A DNA stretch of 49,863 bases, from contig FLMG01003475.1 of NCBI GenBank assembly GCA_900088475.1, positions 1 to 49,863 of the forward strand, in the 5' to 3' direction. This stretch comes from Hyphochytrium catenoides. Taxonomy: Eukaryota; Sar; Hyphochytriomycetes; Hyphochytriales; Hyphochytriaceae. The translations under genes and the position numbers were made by a program. The notes beneath the pieces were generated by a model. It worked only from the letters and a program-made list of their open reading frames with translations. It did no database searches and was not told where the DNA came from. Position 1 is the stretch's first letter. Every line of letters starts with the position of its first letter. Below are positions 1 through 11,786 of this stretch, in pieces.

Positions 1-2657
1 GACGTTGAAGGGACGCAGGTTTGTTTGGGCAGCGCCTTTTCTTTCACAAGCCCCATATCTATTGGTAGGTAGGGTATCCCCCTTCCTCGCACCCCACGAC
101 TTAATTACAAAACTGGAAACGGACAAAACATTCTAGCATTCCCTACCAAAAAAAGATGAAACGGCTTTGGCGTTTCTGTAAAGGAAAAAGCCCTGTCTCA
201 TGCAGCATCTTCTGTCTATCTATCTCTCACTCTGTCTCGCACACAGCAAGCATCTCTGGTACGGGAAAAAGCATGCTATTGTAGCCGTTCGGAGCCGTTC
301 TGTCTCCAATGGGGCCTCACGCTCAGATGCGCTCTGTCTGATGTGCTGGCCAGTCATCTGTGGATTCTTTTTCGCCACTTCCGTGGCCCCTCTCTCGTTC
401 TCTCTCTGTCTTTCTCTCTCGTATCTCTCCTCTCTCTGTCTCGTCCCTGTTGTCCTCCTTTCGATCTCTCTCTCTCTCTCTCCATTATCTGTTCTTACTC
501 TCTGTCTCCCTGCTCACTCACTCCCCCCCCCTCTCTTAATCTCTCTGTCTCGGTTCCTCTCTCTCTCTCCGCTAACTCTCTACTATGAGTGACGTACGGC
601 TTTCCATGTTCCTTTCCTTCCCTTCCTTTCCTCCTTCAGCAGCACCAGCAGCCAGGCACAGCGTTGTGTCGGCCCTTCAGCAACACCAGCAGGAGACCAG
701 CCAAACCCAGCAGAAAAAGGAACATCAAAGGCATGATGTTGATGAGGCATCGCTCCGTCCCTGACCTGCTGGCATCATCCTCTTCTTAGACCTGCTGGCT
801 TTGGATGCGGCAGGTGGGAAGTGGATCGATGGCCAGCTGCCTTGTTGATTGAGGCATCAGGGACGACGATGGGATAGTGCTCGGTCCCTGGTGGCATCAA
901 GTCCTTGTTGTTGTTTGATTGGGCCCTCATCCGTTTCATTGGATTGTGCTGAATGTGGAGCGAGGTGGGCAGCCGCCTGCATGCGTCTGTCTCCCTCTGT
1001 GTTGTCCGCTGCTGCTGGCTGCTGTGACTGAAGGGTCAGCAGAAGGGCGAGGGAAAAGAGGAAGAACAGCCAGTGAGAGGTAGAGGGAAGGTGGCAGTGG
1101 CACGAGAAAGAGGAAAGAAGGAAAGGTTGATGATGATGATGGTGGACCAACCTTCTTAGTAGTGAAGAAGACCACTGGAGAAAGGAAAGTGTGGTTGGGA
1201 CGGTTTCTAGCTTGAGAGCACCAGCATGAGGTAGTTGGAAGTGAGCCCAACGAGAAAGGAGGAACGTTGGAAAGCTAGCAGACAGAGAAGGAGAGAGAAG
1301 AGAAGGACGACGAAGAGGGAGACAGCAGACAACAAGAGAGGAAGGAGGTATGATTTGAGAGTATCATATGCCAGAGAAAGACAGATTGACGGTGAGAGCG
1401 GTGGCGTATAAGGAGGGGGAAGTGGGGAGCAGAGTCCAACAAAGACAAGCAGTGAATGAGCGAGGAAGAGTAGTGCGGGAGCCAATCAGCGGAATGCTCT
1501 TCCCTCTCCTTTTCATTCGTCATAACACTGCGGAGCCTGGAGCGTCCAGACCACTAGGGACACGTGCCAGATCAACCTACGGCCTACGTTCAGCTTACAC
1601 TGCTATTGAAGAGAAAAGGAAGAGGGGGACACGCAGCAGAAGGCAAGAGCAAGGGGAGAGAGCTATCGAAGAGGTCAAACCAACAGCTCGATGGCGATGC
1701 ATTGCACAAGGGCAAACACACCGCAGAGATGGGAGGACTGAACAGAAAGCCAGAGAAGAGGGCGACCCGGCGGCGGAAGGCTTAGCAGCTCAACTTTCCT
1801 TCCTTTCTTTTGATTTCTTTTGAGGCGCGCAGCCGCTGCTGCTGTGGGAACAACATGACGTCCTGTCTACCTTGCTCCTACGTACGGCGGTGGCCGAGTA
1901 GTTCTTTCCTCCTCTTGGCGACTCTTGGTAACGGTGAGGCATAAACCATGCCCCCGTAATGATAACTGACAGGCAGGGGGGAGAGAAAGAAGAAGAAAGA
2001 TGTGGCCAGTTGGCGACGGAACAGACAAGACGAAAGAGACCAGCACAGGAGAAAGAGAGAGAGAGAGAGCGCAGCGGTAGGGAGGATGACTGTATGCCCC
2101 TGCATGTAGGAGCCTCTTCTCACCTCGCTGCTCCTTCCTCTCTGTTCAGAGGCATGAGGATGGCGTTTATGGTGCCAGTCACCTGCCTCCCTGCTGCTTC
2201 TCTTGGTTCCACTGTTCATAGATATTAAAGAATAAAGCTCGATCCACTCCCTCGCCCTCTGCTCCTCTGTCTTCTTTTCTGCTCTCTGCTCTTCACTCCC
2301 GTCTTCGGCACTGTTGATGCACTTATGCTCTTTGCCACATCAACAACTCCTCCTTCCTCTAACGTCTCTGGCCTGATGTCGATCGCTGTTTCTTCTGATC
2401 TCTCATTCAACGATCTTCTGCCTTGAAGACGGAGTACGTACGCTCACTGCCAGCGACGGCGGCTCTGAACCCGACCCACGCTTCACCTTTGCAACGAGCG
2501 AAGAGGCCTCTTGTCCTTCTACATTCAACACTTATTACTTCTTCTTCGCGCTCCCGAAGGTCCTCGTCCGCGCGTCAGCACTTTCTCATTATCATCTTCG
2601 TCCTTCAACTGCTATCGTAACCTAACATTCCTGCCTGTCATTCGACCGCTCAGAAGA
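1..2657. other. Intergenic, no supported gene
   Basis: I see no convincing gene here. Open frames on both strands are low in complexity (Ser/Leu/Arg from CT or GA tracts) and match no family I know. The segment holds a CT-rich tract at about 364-585 and a short GA run at about 2053-2070. Sequence just upstream of 2658 stays open in the frame of the next gene but has no ATG. Confidence 0.6.
364..585. repeat. CT-rich low-complexity tract
   Basis: A pyrimidine-rich stretch built from interrupted CT dinucleotide runs. It is of the same kind as the tracts in the introns and spacers of the gene-dense right end. Confidence 0.8.
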
Positions 2658-3452
2658 ATGGGTAGTTCCAGCCTTCACTGTGACGTTCACCCATACTCCA
2701 GCACTCAAAGCCTATGCCCTCCTCCTTCTGGTCTGATAGTCATACGGGAAAGACCGATGATGACTGTTCAGGACCGGCAGGAAATGAAGAGCTCTAAAGG
2801 CTTGACAGCGTCGCAGGACGCCGCATGCAACAAGCCAACAAAAGGAAAGGGAGGAAGACAGCCATCGCTGGTTGATCAGCAACAAGAAAAGAGAAATCAT
2901 CAGGAGGAAAACGACCGACGAGTCCCGCCTCTTTGTCGCGGTCTGGCCATCACTTTTGGGACGAAGATCCCGCCAGAAGATTCCCTGGCTTCTCATCGTC
3001 ATCATTTCTCTTCTTCTCCTGGCACGACGATGCTACGACGACTAGGGGAAGAAGGAACAGCATTAATTGCTCAAAGCAATAACGACACGCAGCAAAGATC
3101 CTTCGCCACAGTGGGAGGGAAGAATCCTAACGCCGACCACAACCAGGCAGCAGTAAGCGCAACCGCTCAACCTTCATCATGTGACAACAGGTTAGACAGG
3201 CAAATAAAGGACGGACATGAGGGTGCCTCATCAGGTAGCGGCGGCTCAGGCAACGAGAAGGAAGTCTGCTCCAATCAGCATAGAAGAAGTGTCACACCTC
3301 TCCTCCATCCGCGTGTCTTTGCCCTTCGCAACTCTGAGCGAAGTCAGATCAACGACATTCCATTTCCTTCGTTATCATCGTCACATGTCATTTTCCATAG
3401 AAGAATAGAGCCCTTCATTCGAACTTCACGCTATCCATCTGCCTGCTGCTAG
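2658..3452 (+). CDS. Disordered protein with C-terminal H-x-R...DI-x-[FY]P block, member 1
   Basis: Function unknown. The start is the ATG at 2658 (protein begins MGSSSLH), giving 264 residues; the frame is open further upstream but without an ATG. Most of the protein is polar, rich in Ser, Gln, Asn, Arg and Gly, with no membrane segment or known domain. Near the C-terminus (3306-3371) lies HPRVFALRNSERSQINDI followed by PFPS. It aligns without gaps to blocks in the proteins at 9614-10366 and 23570-24115. A Thr-Pro-Leu precedes the His, as Ser-Pro-Leu does in the other two. The shared block, unlikely by chance in three separate frames, is the main evidence that this frame is coding. It converges on the hydrolase gene to its right. 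Confidence 0.6.
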   Translation: MGSSSLHCDVHPYSSTQSLCPPPSGLIVIRERPMMTVQDRQEMKSSKGLTASQDAACNKPTKGKGGRQPSLVDQQQEKRNHQEENDRRVPPLCRGLAITFGTKIPPEDSLASHRHHFSSSPGTTMLRRLGEEGTALIAQSNNDTQQRSFATVGGKNPNADHNQAAVSATAQPSSCDNRLDRQIKDGHEGASSGSGGSGNEKEVCSNQHRRSVTPLLHPRVFALRNSERSQINDIPFPSLSSSHVIFHRRIEPFIRTSRYPSACC

Positions 3453-3921
3453 CTCACCGTCATCGTTCTTTGTACAGTTCTCTGTTTCCTTGAGATGTTC
3501 CTCAGGAGAAGGCCATAGCTATGAGCTAAGTGCTAATAATGTTAATAAGCAATCTGGTTATTTGGTTAGAGTCCGATGACATCTTCTCCTCTCTTTCCAT
3601 TTGTCTGTTCCATGCGTGTGATGATGCTTTATAAATGTCATGACGAGGAAGATAGGAGGAGGTTGTAGGTGCTGCCCTAGGTCTTCGTTGCCCGTCGTGG
3701 CTGCTGGATTTATATCATAATAGCTGATAGTACCTGGAGCTCGGCAGCGAAGAAAGGTCTGATAGCGCAGCAATCGAAGCAGGCGAATAACTCTAATAGC
3801 TGCTGACACTTTATTGACATGATAATATAAGAAGATAGGGACTTTCTCTTCTGTTAAAAGAGCTAAAGTAAGAGGACACATTAATTCTTTCTTCCCACCA
3901 GCAACCAAGACGAAAGGCCCA
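3453..3921. other. Convergent intergenic spacer
   Basis: Spacer between the 3' ends of two convergent genes. A minus-strand open frame at 3558-3908 resembles nothing known and lies directly downstream of the hydrolase stop, so it is probably 3' untranslated sequence. Confidence 0.5.
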
Positions 3922-6031
3922 TTAGATGTCTAGAGGTTTGTTGATGCACGACATGACGTCCACGATGGCCTGCTCTGAGAGCACCATCTGGGTATGTTTG
4001 AAGGTGGGATACCAAAGCACCGTCATCGGCGCCTTCTTGCCTTTCCTCTCACAGCTGCACTTGAGATGACCGTCCTTCGCGCTATAGATAGCTCGGTCCT
4101 CGCTTATTCTGCGGGGCACTAACGGCTGTCCCTCGTCCTCCTCCTGGAGGTCTTGGTAATCCAGGGTGCAGGGACATCCATTGACTCCGCCCATCATGAG
4201 GTACTTGAAGATTGCCTGAGTTGGGGCAACTTCGTCCCTTCCGCCTAGGAAGACAATGCTATCGTGGTCATGCAGTTCATCTACAAAGACCACATTCTGA
4301 TACCACCAGAAGTGGCGCTTCAAGGTTCTTGCGATGTGCAGCTCTCTGGACGCAAAGTAGTAGTAGACGTGCTCCATGAAGCTCCTGGGGCTCCGATATT
4401 GGAAGTTATACGCCACATGAGGGAGAAAGAGGAGAAAGCAGACTGGATCTAGGAAGACCGTCCGTGCCACCACCTGAAGGAAAAATATTAGTCCCTTGGG
4501 CTAGCTGTCACACTTTTTGGCTTTTCTACTGTCTCCCTTGAACTCTTGAACTCTCTTCTTCCCCTGGTTCTCCACCGCCTTAAAGTGATCAACCACCAAG
4601 CAGTAGAGCGCCTCAGTATTCTCTCATGGCTTCATTCTCTAACCCCTGGAGGCGTCCTTTGAGGTTAAGCACATCTTGCTTTCTTTGTCTTCCTTTTGCC
4701 ACCATGCCCTATTCCCCTTGTAGAAAGCTCACAAGCCAAGAAGAGGGGCATAGATTCATCACAAGAAGCTATCCTACCTGAGGGATAACCTTGCTGACCC
4801 AGCCAACCACCACAGAGCCAAAGCTGTGGCCAACCACAATCACCTTCGAGAGCTGATGCTCCTTCAAGATCGCTTCCACAGCAGCAGCAGTGTCTGCCCT
4901 AGAAGGAACATCTTGCGCCCACATCATTGACGAGTCAATGAAGGGCAATTCTACCAGGATGCTGGTCCGTCCGTGACATAGATAGGAAAGGAAGTATAGA
5001 TAAGGGAAGAGGCCAATGCCCACGCCGTGAAAGAATAAGACGGGCATATGGCTAGGGTTGGCCTCACTGCGAATCCAATAGTTCAGTAGCTTCCCACGAT
5101 GGTAGGTGAACCCTCTGAGTCTCAGCACAATGCCAGTTACCTCATGTAGAATGGCCGTCCCAACATAAAGTAGCAATGGGCGATAATGAGAGCGCAACGG
5201 GTCCAAGGTAAGTCGAATGGGTACTGTCTCTCGATGTTCGCCCTGAGAGGAGTAGGATGGACGAGGATTGTGAGCGGCATGCTCCTCAGTGGTGCCAGGG
5301 TCTAACGCTATGGTCGTCCTCTTACCGGCACAAACTTCACTTTAAGTTCTTTCTCTGTCAGCTCCATCAGCTCGTCCAACTGTTGCTGATCCTCTGCTCC
5401 AAGTTGGTCAACGTCGGCCGCAAAGTAAGCCCAAGCATAGAACTTGCGAATATTGCCGAAGTGGATGCTATGATCTTTCCGGTCATGGAACCACCTGGAC
5501 TCAGGCGACAGTTAATAATAGAGCCATGAAGGCTCCAGGGAGGACGGCGATCGGGAAAAAGAGATGAGTAGGCGGGGAAGGAGGCCTCTAGCTGAGAGTG
5601 ATGGACAGAGTCCTCAGAAGAGGAAGTGTTCCGAGCACTTACAGTCTGAAGTACTCCCATGCATCCAGCTTCTGGCTCCTTAGCGTCTTCAAGACTTTCT
5701 TGTGCAACTCTAATGCAGGCATGCCATATGCCGGCGGAGTCGTTAGCTCTTGCCACTGGTTGAGACGCCTTCTATAGTAGAAGAAGTAGAAGAGCACTTC
5801 TATCACCAGCCACACAGTCACAGAGACCGCGATCTCCGCACTGACGTCATGGAGCCAGGCCGGACATGAGTTCCAACAGATTAGAGCGAGACTTGAGGCT
5901 ACCAACGTGTCTACGACGGTTGGCACTGCTGCTTCTTCAGCAAGAAGCAGGAGGGAGGGAAGCAGACTGACAAGCGTTGGAGTGAGAACAGTTAAGCTGA
6001 AGAGTGAGACAAGGACTTGAGAGGTTTTCAT
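3922..6031 (-). CDS. Membrane-anchored alpha/beta-hydrolase, four exons
   Basis: Probable serine hydrolase (esterase, lipase or acyl-hydrolase type); substrate unknown. Exons run 6031-5643, 5494-5326, 5242-4778 and 4473-3922. Introns are GT-AG, phases match, and the product is 524 residues from the ATG at 6031. The N-terminus has hydrophobic segments (about 5-30, 43-55 and 68-85), so it is probably membrane-bound. The core then begins, with the oxyanion-region FHGVGIG at about 257-263, the nucleophile elbow GHSFG (Ser326), a likely acid in GGRDEV (Asp421) and a likely catalytic His in KHTQM (His501). All triad elements are present and in order. The region around 440-490 is a Cys/Lys-rich insertion before the final strand. 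The linker EYFRLWFHDR at the exon 1-2 junction recalls large fungal hydrolases of this fold. The family is certain; the role is not. Confidence 0.85.
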
Positions 6032-8711
6032 CGTGGAGTCCCGGCTCGCTACTAGCGGGTGTGCTTCGTTCTAACCCTTCTGCCTTCACGAAGGTGCTGC
6101 GCCTTCTGCTGGTCAAGACAACAGCGATGTCTCCCTAGGCCCTTGCCACGCCCTTCTGCTTTGTCTCTCCTTTCTATGACTCTTGACTACCTACGACGAC
6201 GAGAGCTATGATAGTAGAGTGCACGGGGTATTGGTAACACAAGCAAGCCAAATGTATTATGAGGCTAAGCTCCCTTACGAATCTCTGCCCCTTGCTTGGA
6301 GCGGGAAGAACGCTTGCAGGAAGAGAGGAGGACAGACAAGGAGGAGTCAAGGAGAAACGAGGACCGATCGCTGCGGCTAGGTGGTGCCTCTTCTTGGCTG
6401 AATCGAAGTTGATCGGTGCGTCGCCGCTTCTTCTTCTTCCCCTTCTTCCTGCTGCTGCGTGTTCTAACATCCTGGTCATCATCGCCAGTAGCTTGTTGGC
6501 AGCAGCAGCGCAACTCTCTTCACTGCTGCTATGTTCTTTGTTTGATGGCTCTCTGCTAGCTGGTCACTCGAGTGCGAACAATGATGTCATGGTCCACCCT
6601 CCTTGACAACTCTTATAAACACCATTTCTCTGTCTTTTTACGCTTGATGTCTCAAAAGAGACGGGCTGTCATGGTGCCTGCTAGCTTACTTCTACCACTC
6701 TCTCTTCTCCGTTCTTCTCGTCGCCTCGCTTCTTTAGATTCTCAATCAGGTGAGGTGGATACTTAGATAGCGGTGTACTCTGTCTGAGTGACGATCTTTC
6801 TGCGGTGACAGGTCATCAATGGCGCCTCCTGATCTCATCTCCCCGCCAATAGCAAGAGGAGGAGGATCTCTCGTTCAACACCAGGTCCAAGATCCATACA
6901 TTTGCCTCCTTTTTCCCTTACCCTCATAAGGACTAGAGCCAAACCTTTTCTGGTTTGCTTCTCTCTCTTTCATTGTTGTCCTGCTGCCTTCTCATTGAAA
7001 CGCTGACAGCTGTCAACATCTCAGCCAAATAGGTGGTGCAAGAGCTGGTGATAAGCTAGCTTCTAGCTAACGAAATAGATATGTGCTTCTCACCATCCTT
7101 GTGCAGGGAGGAGGGCAGACAGAGCGCTGGCCTCGTGTACAGCTGCTATAACTTTTGGCTGTCCCACCGCTGCTGATGGTGCGCGGGAGTTCTACCTACG
7201 ACGATGATGGTTGAGCTTGATAGTAATCCCAAAGCGAGTTCTTTGGACAGCTGGATAATGGACTAAGTCCTACCTAATAGTAGGGGAGACTACAGGATAC
7301 CCGCAGGAGGAGGAGGCAATCATCATTCTCCCTGAGACCGTAACGATGATGGCAATGATGAGACCACTGCCACCATAGATTGTCCTTGTCATGGGAAGGA
7401 GAAGGAGGAGATGGACGCAGGTGGAAGAGTAGTTCTACTAGGTCTGAAGATTGGCAGGCAGGCAGACAGGCAGGCAGGCAGGAAGCAAGGAACTCGAGTG
7501 CTCGTCGTAGTCCAAGGATGTAGGAAGAGGATGAGCTGCTGCTGCTTCTTGCTGTGTGTGCCGCATACGAGGAGGACTAACTATATCAATCCTATGCCAT
7601 ACCGTCGCTGTCATATCTTCTTTTAACGATGGCAAAGACAACAGAGTTGCTGCCTCCTCCATGATGATAATGCTAGTAAGACTTCTTGTTGAGAGCGCGT
7701 GTGTTGCTGCTATTGTGGTGGCTGCTCGTCCTTCGGAAAAAGTAAGAAGTGCTTCTCGCTGTTGCCGAAGATGAGATGAAATCCTGGTGAATGAGGGGCG
7801 GGGCGGGCGTGGATCGTCATCGTTATCAAACTACTCTTCTTCTTCTTCGTCGTCGAAGGAGGAGGTTCGATTGGCAAGTCGTTTATCAGCAGTACGATGG
7901 CGCACCGAATGGCCGCGGCCGTAGCTGCTGCTCCTTCTGTGAACTAATGATGAGCTGCTGTTGTTTGTTGGGATGAGATGGAGGCGGATCCTCAAAGCTT
8001 AGAGAGTACGTACGTCGAGGCGACGACGTGGGCGTGTGTCTCGTCAATTGTCTACTTTCACTTCTTTTGGCAGGGTCGACCCCAGCACTTTCCTTAGTAG
8101 GAAAACATGCTCTTCTGGCACTACCATCACCATCAAGAAAGGGATGGTTCCCGACCGCCGTCGACTTCCTCAAAAATAGGGTCATTCTCCTGATGAGCGC
8201 TGGTTGGTGCCAAACAAGACAATGGAGCGGAGCGCCCAAAAAGAAAAGCACCTTTGTCCTTCAGAGACGACATCTTCCTCACTGCTATTGCACCTGTGAT
8301 GACAGAGCTAGCTATATGAAGCAGCAGGCATCTAACGAAGTTATGGCCTTAGACTGTCTCTCTTTTCTCTTCCCTAGTCTCAAATCTCTGCGGCCGGTGC
8401 CATAGTCTCGCTCGATAATAGAAGTGCAGGGAACGCCTTCAAGAGGAGAAGAAGAAGCGGGGGAGAGATAAGAAGAGGAGAAGACTTGGGGAGAGGTGGG
8501 GGAAAAGAGAGAAGAGAATAATAGTGAGAGGAACAGAAAAAAGGAACAGTGGTGATAGCGTTTGTGAGCTCAGTCAGTGAGCAGCAAGACGAGGTCGCAT
8601 AATAGGGATTTAGTGCAGTTATGCTGGTAGAAGGCACTGTACGAGGGTAAACGGCTTCAGCAACAGCGAAGGAACACACCTGATCATGCTCACCCAACAA
8701 GAGACAGCCAA
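6032..8711. other. Intergenic, no supported gene
   Basis: No family-level match was seen. A GGCA-type microsatellite lies near 7454-7484. Two opposing frames of about 120 codons overlap at 7886-8405; the plus frame begins with a hydrophobic stretch and the minus frame is polar and basic. Neither can be preferred. Presumably this also holds the hydrolase promoter, just right of 6031. Confidence 0.5.
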
Positions 8712-8712
8712 G

Positions 8713-8724
8713 ATATATATAAAA
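8713..8724 (+). promoter_or_regulatory. TATA-like A/T element
   Basis: TATATATAAAAT, the clearest TATA-like string in this part of the window, lies about 240 bases before the small open frame at 8965 and just before a GA microsatellite. A promoter role is inference. Confidence 0.2.
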
Positions 8725-8758
8725 TGTCGTGATGCGAACTGACTGGACAGAGAGCCGG

Positions 8759-8785
8759 GGAGAGAGAGAGAGAGAGAGAGAGACA
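8759..8785. repeat. GA microsatellite
   Basis: An almost uninterrupted (GA)n run of about 27 bases. Confidence 0.85.
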
Positions 8786-8964
8786 GAGAAGATATTTGTT
8801 TTTGTTTGTGTATGCGGGAAAAGGTTGAAGGGAACAGAGAAGACAGAAGGAAGGAGAGAGAGAAGAAAGACGTGGGCTAAAGGCGGCAGCTAGTTAGGCC
8901 ACGACGATAAGATCAGGAGGAAGGCTTACTCTTAGGCAAAAGAGTGTCCCTTCCGTAATAAACG

Positions 8965-9132
8965 ATGACGGCCCAACCCTCCTCTGCCTACAAGTACTCC
9001 CTCCAGGACTGGAACGCCTATTACTTTGCAAGAGCCACCAAGGATCTCTGCAGGATACACTGTTCTTCTACTAGAAAGGGCCACGCAGATGGGAAGAGAC
9101 AATCAGAAAATAGCCCAAGCAGCAGGTGCTAA
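8965..9132 (+). CDS. Small open frame or first exon, 55 residues
   Basis: ATG to TAA frame of 55 codons. The first half (MTAQPSSAYKYSLQDWNAYY and the following residues) has the mixed composition of ordinary protein, unlike the low-complexity frames nearby. The second half is polar and Ser/Lys-rich and may be intron read-through, since a GTGCTAAG sits just before the stop. It could be a microprotein, a first exon or chance. No family is recognised. Confidence 0.3.
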   Translation: MTAQPSSAYKYSLQDWNAYYFARATKDLCRIHCSSTRKGHADGKRQSENSPSSRC

Positions 9133-9613
9133 GATCCGCTGGCTAGCCACTCCTAAGGGCACAACCTCTAGCTAGTCAGTAGTCTCTACCGGCTAGCCAG
9201 TGGTGTCCTTCACAGGCAACCGAGAGTGTGACCACTCCTCACATAGCAGCAACAGCGAGTACGAGTGTTCACAGGCTCTAGTATTATCCTTATAATAGAG
9301 ACCTCGCAATGACAGGACAAATAACGATCGACAAAAGATAGTTAAATAGGCGCTATCGTCCTCTCTATGGCTGCAAGCAGGGCAGCACAGAGCCTAGACT
9401 GGCGTCAGCAACCGAACAGGCAGCCTAGGTTGAGATGCCAAGCATAGACAGTACCAGGAACAACGAGAGAGCGGCGGCAACAAAAAATAAAACAGGACAC
9501 AAGGATCGACGTCGCAGGGACAAAAATGAGAGGATCAACAAGCGATGTGAGTCCATTGGCAAAGCTGAGGCCAAGAATGCCGTGCGACATAATGCTTCGC
9601 TCTGGACGATGTT
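9133..9613. other. Intergenic
   Basis: Contains short degenerate repeats of GCTAGCCA/CTAGCTAG type around 9140-9210. No gene is supported. It covers the likely 3' untranslated region of the minus-strand gene to its right. Confidence 0.4.
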
Positions 9614-10366
9614 TTAAAGACTTGAGCCGATCGCAGTGACCCTTGTCGAGGTACAAGCTGCAGGATTTGGGAAAGCGATGTCTACAATCAGGCTAGGCTC
9701 ACGCTGGCGAAGGGCTAGGACTCTGCGGTGCACCAGAGGACTAACAAGCTCTCTTCTTCTTGGGCCACTGCAGTCTTGACCGTCTCTAGGCGGTGGGCTG
9801 TCTCTAGGCGGCTGTCCTCCTCCCGCTGCTATGGAGATATCCGACGGTGACGGTTGGGTCTCTATAGGGCCTCTGGTGGTAATATCATCTGCAACACGTG
9901 TCCTCCTTTCGATTGAGCAGTCGTCATCATGGGATGTGCAAGTTGGCAGTCGCTCCGGCTGAGGCATCGTCGTGGTTGTCCGCCTTATAACAAAAATCTT
10001 GCTACGCAAGGAGGATTGAGGCCTCTGTGAAAACGGCGAAGAAGACGAAGTACCAAAAGGGCTGCTGCTTCCTGAAGATTGGCAGGAAGTGCGTTGAGAC
10101 ATCTTGCTGGTGCTGCCATTTGAGTGGTCTTCTAGTGGAAACAGTGGATCCTCCTTGCTATGAGCGGCAACTTGTTTTAGCTCATACCGCGAGGTGAGCG
10201 GTACGCTTCCGCCCTCTTGTGAGCGGGAGGCTGGTCGAACCCTTACAACTGGTTCGTGGTGCGCAGTCCTGTCTGGGCCTTCCCTCCCGCTATCCCGAAA
10301 GCCCTTCGATTGAGGGACTAACTCGATGATGCTGGGCTGGTCGTCCTCCTTATGAATGAGACCCAT
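9614..10366 (-). CDS. Disordered protein with C-terminal H-x-R...DI-x-[FY]P block, member 2
   Basis: Function unknown; 250 residues from the ATG at 10366, uninterrupted. The N-terminal 200 residues are polar and rich in Ser, Arg, Pro and Thr, including a Ser-rich stretch (about 85-115) and a TTTT run; they look disordered. The conserved block at 9665-9730 reads HRRVLALRQREPSLIVDI followed by AFPN and is preceded by SPLV. It aligns gap-free with the blocks of the proteins at 2658-3452 and 23570-24115. It is followed by only about 15 residues. There is no membrane segment, signal peptide or known catalytic motif. The alternating hydrophobic pattern of the block could form a short amphipathic helix followed by a strand, as a docking motif would; that is inference. 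Confidence 0.65.
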   Translation of the reverse strand: MGLIHKEDDQPSIIELVPQSKGFRDSGREGPDRTAHHEPVVRVRPASRSQEGGSVPLTSRYELKQVAAHSKEDPLFPLEDHSNGSTSKMSQRTSCQSSGSSSPFGTSSSSPFSQRPQSSLRSKIFVIRRTTTTMPQPERLPTCTSHDDDCSIERRTRVADDITTRGPIETQPSPSDISIAAGGGQPPRDSPPPRDGQDCSGPRRRELVSPLVHRRVLALRQREPSLIVDIAFPNPAACTSTRVTAIGSSL

Positions 10367-11731
10367 GATAATAGCTGCTGTTCAGGATGAGTGTCTGCCA
10401 GGTAGTGGTGCGGCGGTCAGTGCGACCCTAGAATAGTTAACATGAGAAGAGGAATCCCCACAATGACTGCTGAGGTATAGATTAAGGCTGTACGGTCTGA
10501 ATTCCTCTTGTGCTAGGCAGGGCAGCGGCGCGCTCGTGGTCAGTCAGTCCCTTTCTATCCAAGAAATGAAGACCAAGAAGAACTTTTTATGAGCCGTGGG
10601 CAGCAAGTGGCTCCATACCCAGGATTGTGAACGTAGACTTTAGTAGACAGACTATTATTCACCAACATGAAAGCGAGGGGTGAAAGCCTGTCAATCTTCT
10701 GCAGAGGGAACCACCCCAAACGACAAGAGATAGAAGGCCGGCAGTGACACAATAATAGGCCCAACCTATCATACACAGTCCTCCCAGTGTCCTATCCTCC
10801 CTTCTCTAACTATCGTGTCATCCTTATCCTTTCTTATTACCCTCATTGCCTCTGACTCTCCCTTCTGCTCTTCGCCCTCCTGCTGCTCTGCGGTTTCTCT
10901 CTCCTACATATGCCGTACGTGGGTGGTGAGAAGGCCCACCCTTCACCATAGGAAGGAGGAGGAACCTGTCCAGCTGCGCCCAAAGCGCTCGTTCTCTCGT
11001 GGCTCTACCATGCGCCCTTTTTTTCCTCTCTTTTCCTCCTCTCTTCTACCTCCTAGAGTCTCCTCCTCTTTTGGCAATTCCGGTCTCTTGTTAGTGCAGT
11101 GTCCATCTTCTTGTCCTTCTTCTGTGGACTGTACAAGGCGCATAATGAGCCTCCTGCTGGGATTGAGAGGAGGAGGCGAGGAAGACACATTCTATGAAGA
11201 ATGAATGGACTTCTGGTTGACACATTCTAGACCAAGGTGGCGTCAGCTGCTGGGGTGGCTGGAGACGGATGGGTGCTGCTAAGAGCTTCTTTGAGGGGAA
11301 GAGCCAGAAGAGAAGGAGGGAAACAGGAATGAGAAAGGAGGTAGGTCCTGCTTAACCAGTTCTTTAGAGACTGTTGAGATGTGGGACGCAAGAGGAAGGA
11401 AGGCTGTTAAAGTGCTGGGAACGGCGGCGGCGGAGAGAAGCGGATAGAGAGAGGAAAGGAGGGGTGCTTGCCCATCCAAGGTCGAAAGAGAACTTTAACG
11501 GTAGAGAGCAGAGACAGGAGGAGGAGAACTGTGGGACAAGCGGAAATGGGAGACCGCAGCACCGTTTCATGTCAAGCAAAACACTCTCTCCTCCCTTCTG
11601 GTGCTTGCTTCTCTCTCTTTTTCTCTCTCTCTTTCTCTCTCTCTCTTTCCCTTTCTTCTCTCTCTCTCTCTTCTCCCTCTCTCCCCCACGCTCCTTCCCC
11701 TGTCTTTCCCTCTCCTCTCCTTCCCACTCTT

Positions 11732-11786
<55 letters not shown>

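Noticed and set aside
7886-8405. Overlapping frames on opposite strands of about 120 codons each
   Set aside because: Neither strand has a recognisable domain, splice partner or conserved motif, so calling a gene would be a guess.
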